This document shows positions 60,441-64,000 of a stretch of DNA of 64,000 bases, one piece after another. The notes beneath the pieces are model-generated. The model made no database searches. It was not told where the DNA came from and saw only the letters and a program-made list of their open reading frames with translations. Origin of the DNA: Sycobia sp. Sy_11 (taxonomy: Eukaryota; Arthropoda; Insecta; Hymenoptera; Epichrysomallidae); contig JACCIC010000003.1 in the NCBI GenBank assembly GCA_018907035.1, positions 2,580,001-2,644,000 of the forward strand, read 5' to 3'. The position numbers and the translations under genes are program-made. Each line of letters opens with the position of its first letter. Position 1 is the first letter of the stretch.

Positions 60441-60797
60441 TTAATTACGAATTTTCAAAATTGTAAAATTTGCCAGTCTTTGTCTCCTATATCTATTGTT
60501 AAAAATTTTTTCTAAAATATTTACATTATCAAAATCAAAAAAATGTAACATGTCTAAGCTGTGTCTCTTTAGTCGGAATGTGCCATTTGTACTTCGTAAA
60601 CTACACAGATGTTCATATATTTTTTGTTTCAAGTGTCTATCCGTTTTTCCAATGTAATATTTGTCACAATTTTTACAATTGATTTTGTATAATAGTCTTT
60701 CTTTTACACATTTATTATCTTTATATTTACAATTGTTAAATAAGGTTCTAATATTATTATTATTTTCGAAGTAAACTTGAATATTATGTTTTCTCAA
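60441..60797 (-). pseudogene. Penelope-like element GIY-YIG endonuclease fragment
   Basis: A 118-codon minus-strand frame carries LLYKINCKNCDKYYIGKTDR, then HLKQKIYEHL. That is the (V)Y-I-C--C---YIG-T-R-L--R--EH signature of the GIY-YIG nuclease found at the C terminus of Penelope-like retroelements, with the two cysteines typical of that group. It lacks the preceding reverse transcriptase, consistent with 5' truncation. The frame has no clear ATG, and A/T-rich drift has increased Asn and Lys content. It might still be open by chance, but a functional gene is unlikely. Confidence 0.75.
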
Positions 60798-60799
60798 AG

Positions 60800-62190
60800 T
60801 ACTTTCACTTGTAACACTACGATTTTATTATTATTATTATTTTTATTTTCCATAATTCGTATATTATAGATTGCGGTATACAGATAACGTATATATAAGC
60901 GTATATACAGATTTATAATAATAATATTATAGAATATAACTTTCATTAAGTAAACAAGATATAGGAAATTATTCAAGTATTTTAATGTTGTAATCATTTG
61001 CTTGTCTCATTTCAACGCAATAATGATTTCAATTCGTTATTTTAAGTGTAAATCCAAAGAAAACTACCATCGATTTGAGCTAAATTTTGTATAATGTTTT
61101 TTAGAATGTCGATTACAAATACCGTTGTGAAATCTGATGTAAATTATCTTTTAAATAAATGCTAAACACGCATATAAACTTATAAACATCATAAATCTTG
61201 AGGTTTCTTTTCTTTTAAGTTTTGCAATATTTAATTAAAAATTGTAAATCTTTTTAAAAGACATATATCATGTTCTACAAATTTTTTTATCTAATACCTA
61301 TATCTTTCTAGAAAAACATATCATGCAATATAAGCATACTTAAATTTAACACCTGAAAATTATTTAGTTTACTAAGTCTTCTTGTAAAATACGTGTTCTC
61401 TGAAAGTATATAAAATCAAATTTACATTTTAATACGATTTAAACCTTTCATTTTAAATATTTTTGGAAATACTCAAAACTGTTGTATACAACATAATTTT
61501 GGACTGTATTAAAATAAAGTATAATGTTCTATCATAAAAAAATTAATAATGCTAGTCATCTGTTAATTCATTAATATTATCTTCCAGGTTATTCTTCATT
61601 TTCAGTTTTTAGAAAATGCCTCTCAGTATTTCTTAAATCGTGTTCCTACTTGTTCATAGTTACAAACTAGAAAAGATAAGTATAAGTCATCTTTGCGAAT
61701 TTTGACCAATCCACAATTTAATCTAGTTATATTTTTTCCAGGCCATTCGTGTATAAAATGAGGTGATAATGTTGAATTGTCTGGAAAAATAATTATAAAT
61801 ATGTAATAAGTTATTAATTTACACGTGGCAATGATATTAAAAAAAGACTTACAAATTTATTATATATTTTTATTATTAATATATATGAATAATAAATAAT
61901 CATAAAAATTCATCTAATGTAACAATTGAATATAATTACCTATAATTATAAGTTTCTTTCAAGTTGTAGAATTTAACTCGTTTATACCACTAATATTTCC
62001 TTTCTTTCCTGCAGTATAAACGCCTTTTACTTGGGCTCTATTTATTTTATTTAAATTATTGATACTGACACTGATTTTTCGATGGAATTAGTTGCAGATG
62101 TATCGAGTTTATCACTGGTTCGAATGTACACAAACAATTAACGGTCGAATCCATATATACCCTATAAAACTGAAAGCCAGCGATCTTATA
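60800..62190. other. AT-rich intergenic stretch without recognisable genes
   Basis: No coding, RNA or strong repeat structure is seen. Short frames are Asn/Ile/Tyr-rich and look random. Confidence 0.5.
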
Positions 62191-62199
62191 TTATATTAT

Positions 62200-62331
62200 A
62201 CTATCTTTTGTAGTCCACAGCTACCGCCTATAGATTCTTGATATCTTTCTTATATTTGAATTGGTGTTTATCATCGGAGAGCTACAGAGGGATGATTTCA
62301 TGCCTCAGTGTCGGAATGGTACTGCAATAAA
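62200..62331 (+). repeat. Dispersed repeat family X, copy 2
   Basis: This is the same sequence family and orientation as 44582-44713. Upstream and downstream flanks differ, so the shared unit is about 132 bp as seen here. Confidence 0.85.
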
Positions 62332-63040
62332 TACAAAAATTAAAAAACATATAGTGCACTATATGTAATAGTAGTTTTTCATTACAGATTATAAGAATAG
62401 GGTACGGCTTCTTCATCAAAACACACCTGTTATATCGTCTGTTTAATTTTAACGAGTTGTTCAATTTAAGTCCCATTTGTCTGGTAATAAGTTAATAATC
62501 GCATAAAATATTTAACAAAGGAAACACCAGAGTTTTAACTATCAATCTCAATAGAATCGACTTCTAACTATTCTTTACGTAAAATAATATATCAAGAATA
62601 ACCTGACATTAATAAATAGTATAAAAAAGAATTTTTCTAATATTTTAAGGACAGGAACTGATATCAGTGATAAAGTGAACAAAAACTATTTCATATAGAA
62701 TTCCATATTCCGACTATAATCAACAATATAATGAACAGACATGCCGAAAAATGAAAAAAAGATCATACGAATATGCATACGATTGTGAAATGATAAAATA
62801 GACATCAGTTCTATATACTGTTCAAAAGCATACCTCGGATTCTTTTGATTTAAAATAGGTTACAATTATTAACGAAGAGAGTAATAAAATTGGAAGTCTT
62901 ATTTATGAAATGTGATCTACACATTGGGAAAAACCAGTATCAATATTGTAACGTGGTAAAATATACACGTTAAAAATAAAGTGAAAAATATTGCCCCGAA
63001 ACGTCAACGTCTCGAGTCTCCACCGTTAAAAAAAACTGTA

Positions 63041-64000
63041 AGTCAATATTTTATAATGCTTGACGTTATGCCCAAGGAATCGAAAGTACGGCGCAAATTG
63101 TCATAGGTTATGTTAAATCGAATGGCTTTCCAATAGAACGATTTTTGACAGTTTTACCTAGTGTTGGGCACAAAGGTATATACATAGTAAATGCTATCTT
63201 TCATAGTTTAAAAGAAGCAGATAGGAATATAATGAATTATCGTGGACAGACGTATGATAATGCAAGCAATATGCTACAACGGTGTTCAAGCAAAAGTTAA
63301 AGAGATTAGCCTCCATGCAAACTATATATCCTGCTCTGCAGATTCTTTAAATGTAGTTGGTATATGTGCTGCAGAAATTTGTGAAGAAAGTTGTAAGTTT
63401 TTTAATATTTTTCAAGAGCTCAACAATTTATTTTCTTTATCTTCCTCATCGTTGACAAATACTGCAAAACCAGTGCAATATTTTTAAAAATGACAAAAGA
63501 AACATACACGATACGCAGAGTGAATCGGGGTTACCAATGCAAATGAGAAGAAAGGAAACAATTAAATCTTTGTCTATGAAACGATGGTCCGCTCGTCATG
63601 ATTCATGTCAAAGCTTATTTTTATTATGGGAACCAGTACTTAAATCACTGGAAATAATTGAGAGCGATGAAACAGAAATAACCTTAATTAAATTCCAAGC
63701 TAAGGGTATTCGTTACAATTATAACGCTTAGACACTGCATTCATAATTTGTTTTTGGGAATTCTTATTATGTAGAATTAATTTAGTAAGTAAGTTACAAG
63801 CTGAATTATAGATATTTTCTCAGTTATTCATTTATATGATGGTTTAATAAACTTAACTATTGAAGTTCGAAATTAAGATAGATTTAATGAATTTGAAGTT
63901 GAAGCTCTAATTATATCAATTACTAAAGAACACGAGCAAAATATTAAACGCAAAGAAAAAGGAAATGACAGTACGATGAGCCATCTGCATGTAAATATAA
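63041..64000 (+). pseudogene. hAT-like transposase remnant (DUF4371/ZMYM1-like), runs off the window
   Basis: Frames in sequence give SQYFIMLDV (63040-63066), which holds the first catalytic-type Asp. Next is IVIGYVKSNGFPIERFL and NYRGQTYDNASNM (63096-63272), then GVQAKVKEISLHANYISCSA and SLNVVGICAAEICEESCKFF (63282-63400). After another shift comes SMKRWSARHDSCQSLFLLWE (63576-63636) and a C-terminal-like piece FNEFEVEALIISI near 63890-63925. This is the order seen in hAT-superfamily transposases of the zinc-finger-MYM-like type, with RGQ-YDNASNM and RWSAR as hallmarks. At least two frameshifts disable it. The end lies beyond 64000. Confidence 0.75.

Overview
This is an AT-rich, intron-containing animal sequence, almost certainly from an insect and most likely an ant or another hymenopteran. 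The evidence is two intact insect-type odorant receptor genes with short introns, mauritiana-type mariner elements, R1-like, I-like, BEL/Pao, gypsy, piggyBac, hAT and Penelope-like remnants, a tRNA-derived SINE and many (AT)n microsatellites. I see no bacterial operon, CRISPR array, rRNA gene or canonical free-standing tRNA gene. The species assignment is inference.

The only host protein genes I can support are two odorant receptors. One lies on the plus strand (17262-18952) and one on the minus strand (36905-38456). Each has six exons of exactly the same lengths (487, 295, 100, 111, 156 and 51 nt), identical intron phases and a predicted 399-residue product. About 250 bp of similar sequence lies in front of each start codon. 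They form a convergent, tail-to-tail pair separated by about 18 kb that is mostly transposon debris.

Layout. 0-12 kb: a (GA)n tract, a decayed R1-like reverse transcriptase, microsatellites, long AT-rich sequence without genes, and a small inverted-repeat element at 11.4 kb. 12.7-14.6 kb: a SINE with target-site duplications, a decayed copia-like stretch, and a pair of near-identical 26-bp palindromes. 17-19 kb: the first receptor. 20-36 kb: a gag remnant, an R1-like LINE, two deletion derivatives of one mariner family, gypsy pieces, a dead mariner, one complete mariner (30500-31785), a 39-bp palindrome and another broken mariner. 36.9-38.7 kb: the second receptor. 43-45 kb: a piggyBac N-terminal remnant. 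45.4-50.7 kb: a full-length but dead I-like LINE, bounded by a 13-bp target-site duplication and nested in an older dispersed repeat. 50.8-53 kb: a BEL/Pao fragment. 53.4-54.2 kb: a long inverted-repeat element. 54.4-55.7 kb: a second complete mariner nearly identical to the first. 56-58 kb: a piggyBac C-terminal remnant beside a BEL/Pao gag. 60.4-60.8 kb: a Penelope-like GIY-YIG endonuclease remnant. 63.0-64.0 kb: a hAT-like transposase remnant running off the window.

I did not find a convincing new molecular system. The most interesting items are the inverted receptor pair with its conserved upstream block, the unclassified long inverted-repeat element at 53.4-54.2 kb, the twin mariners, and several unclassified small repeats. 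Coordinates of decayed elements are approximate because they were read by eye.
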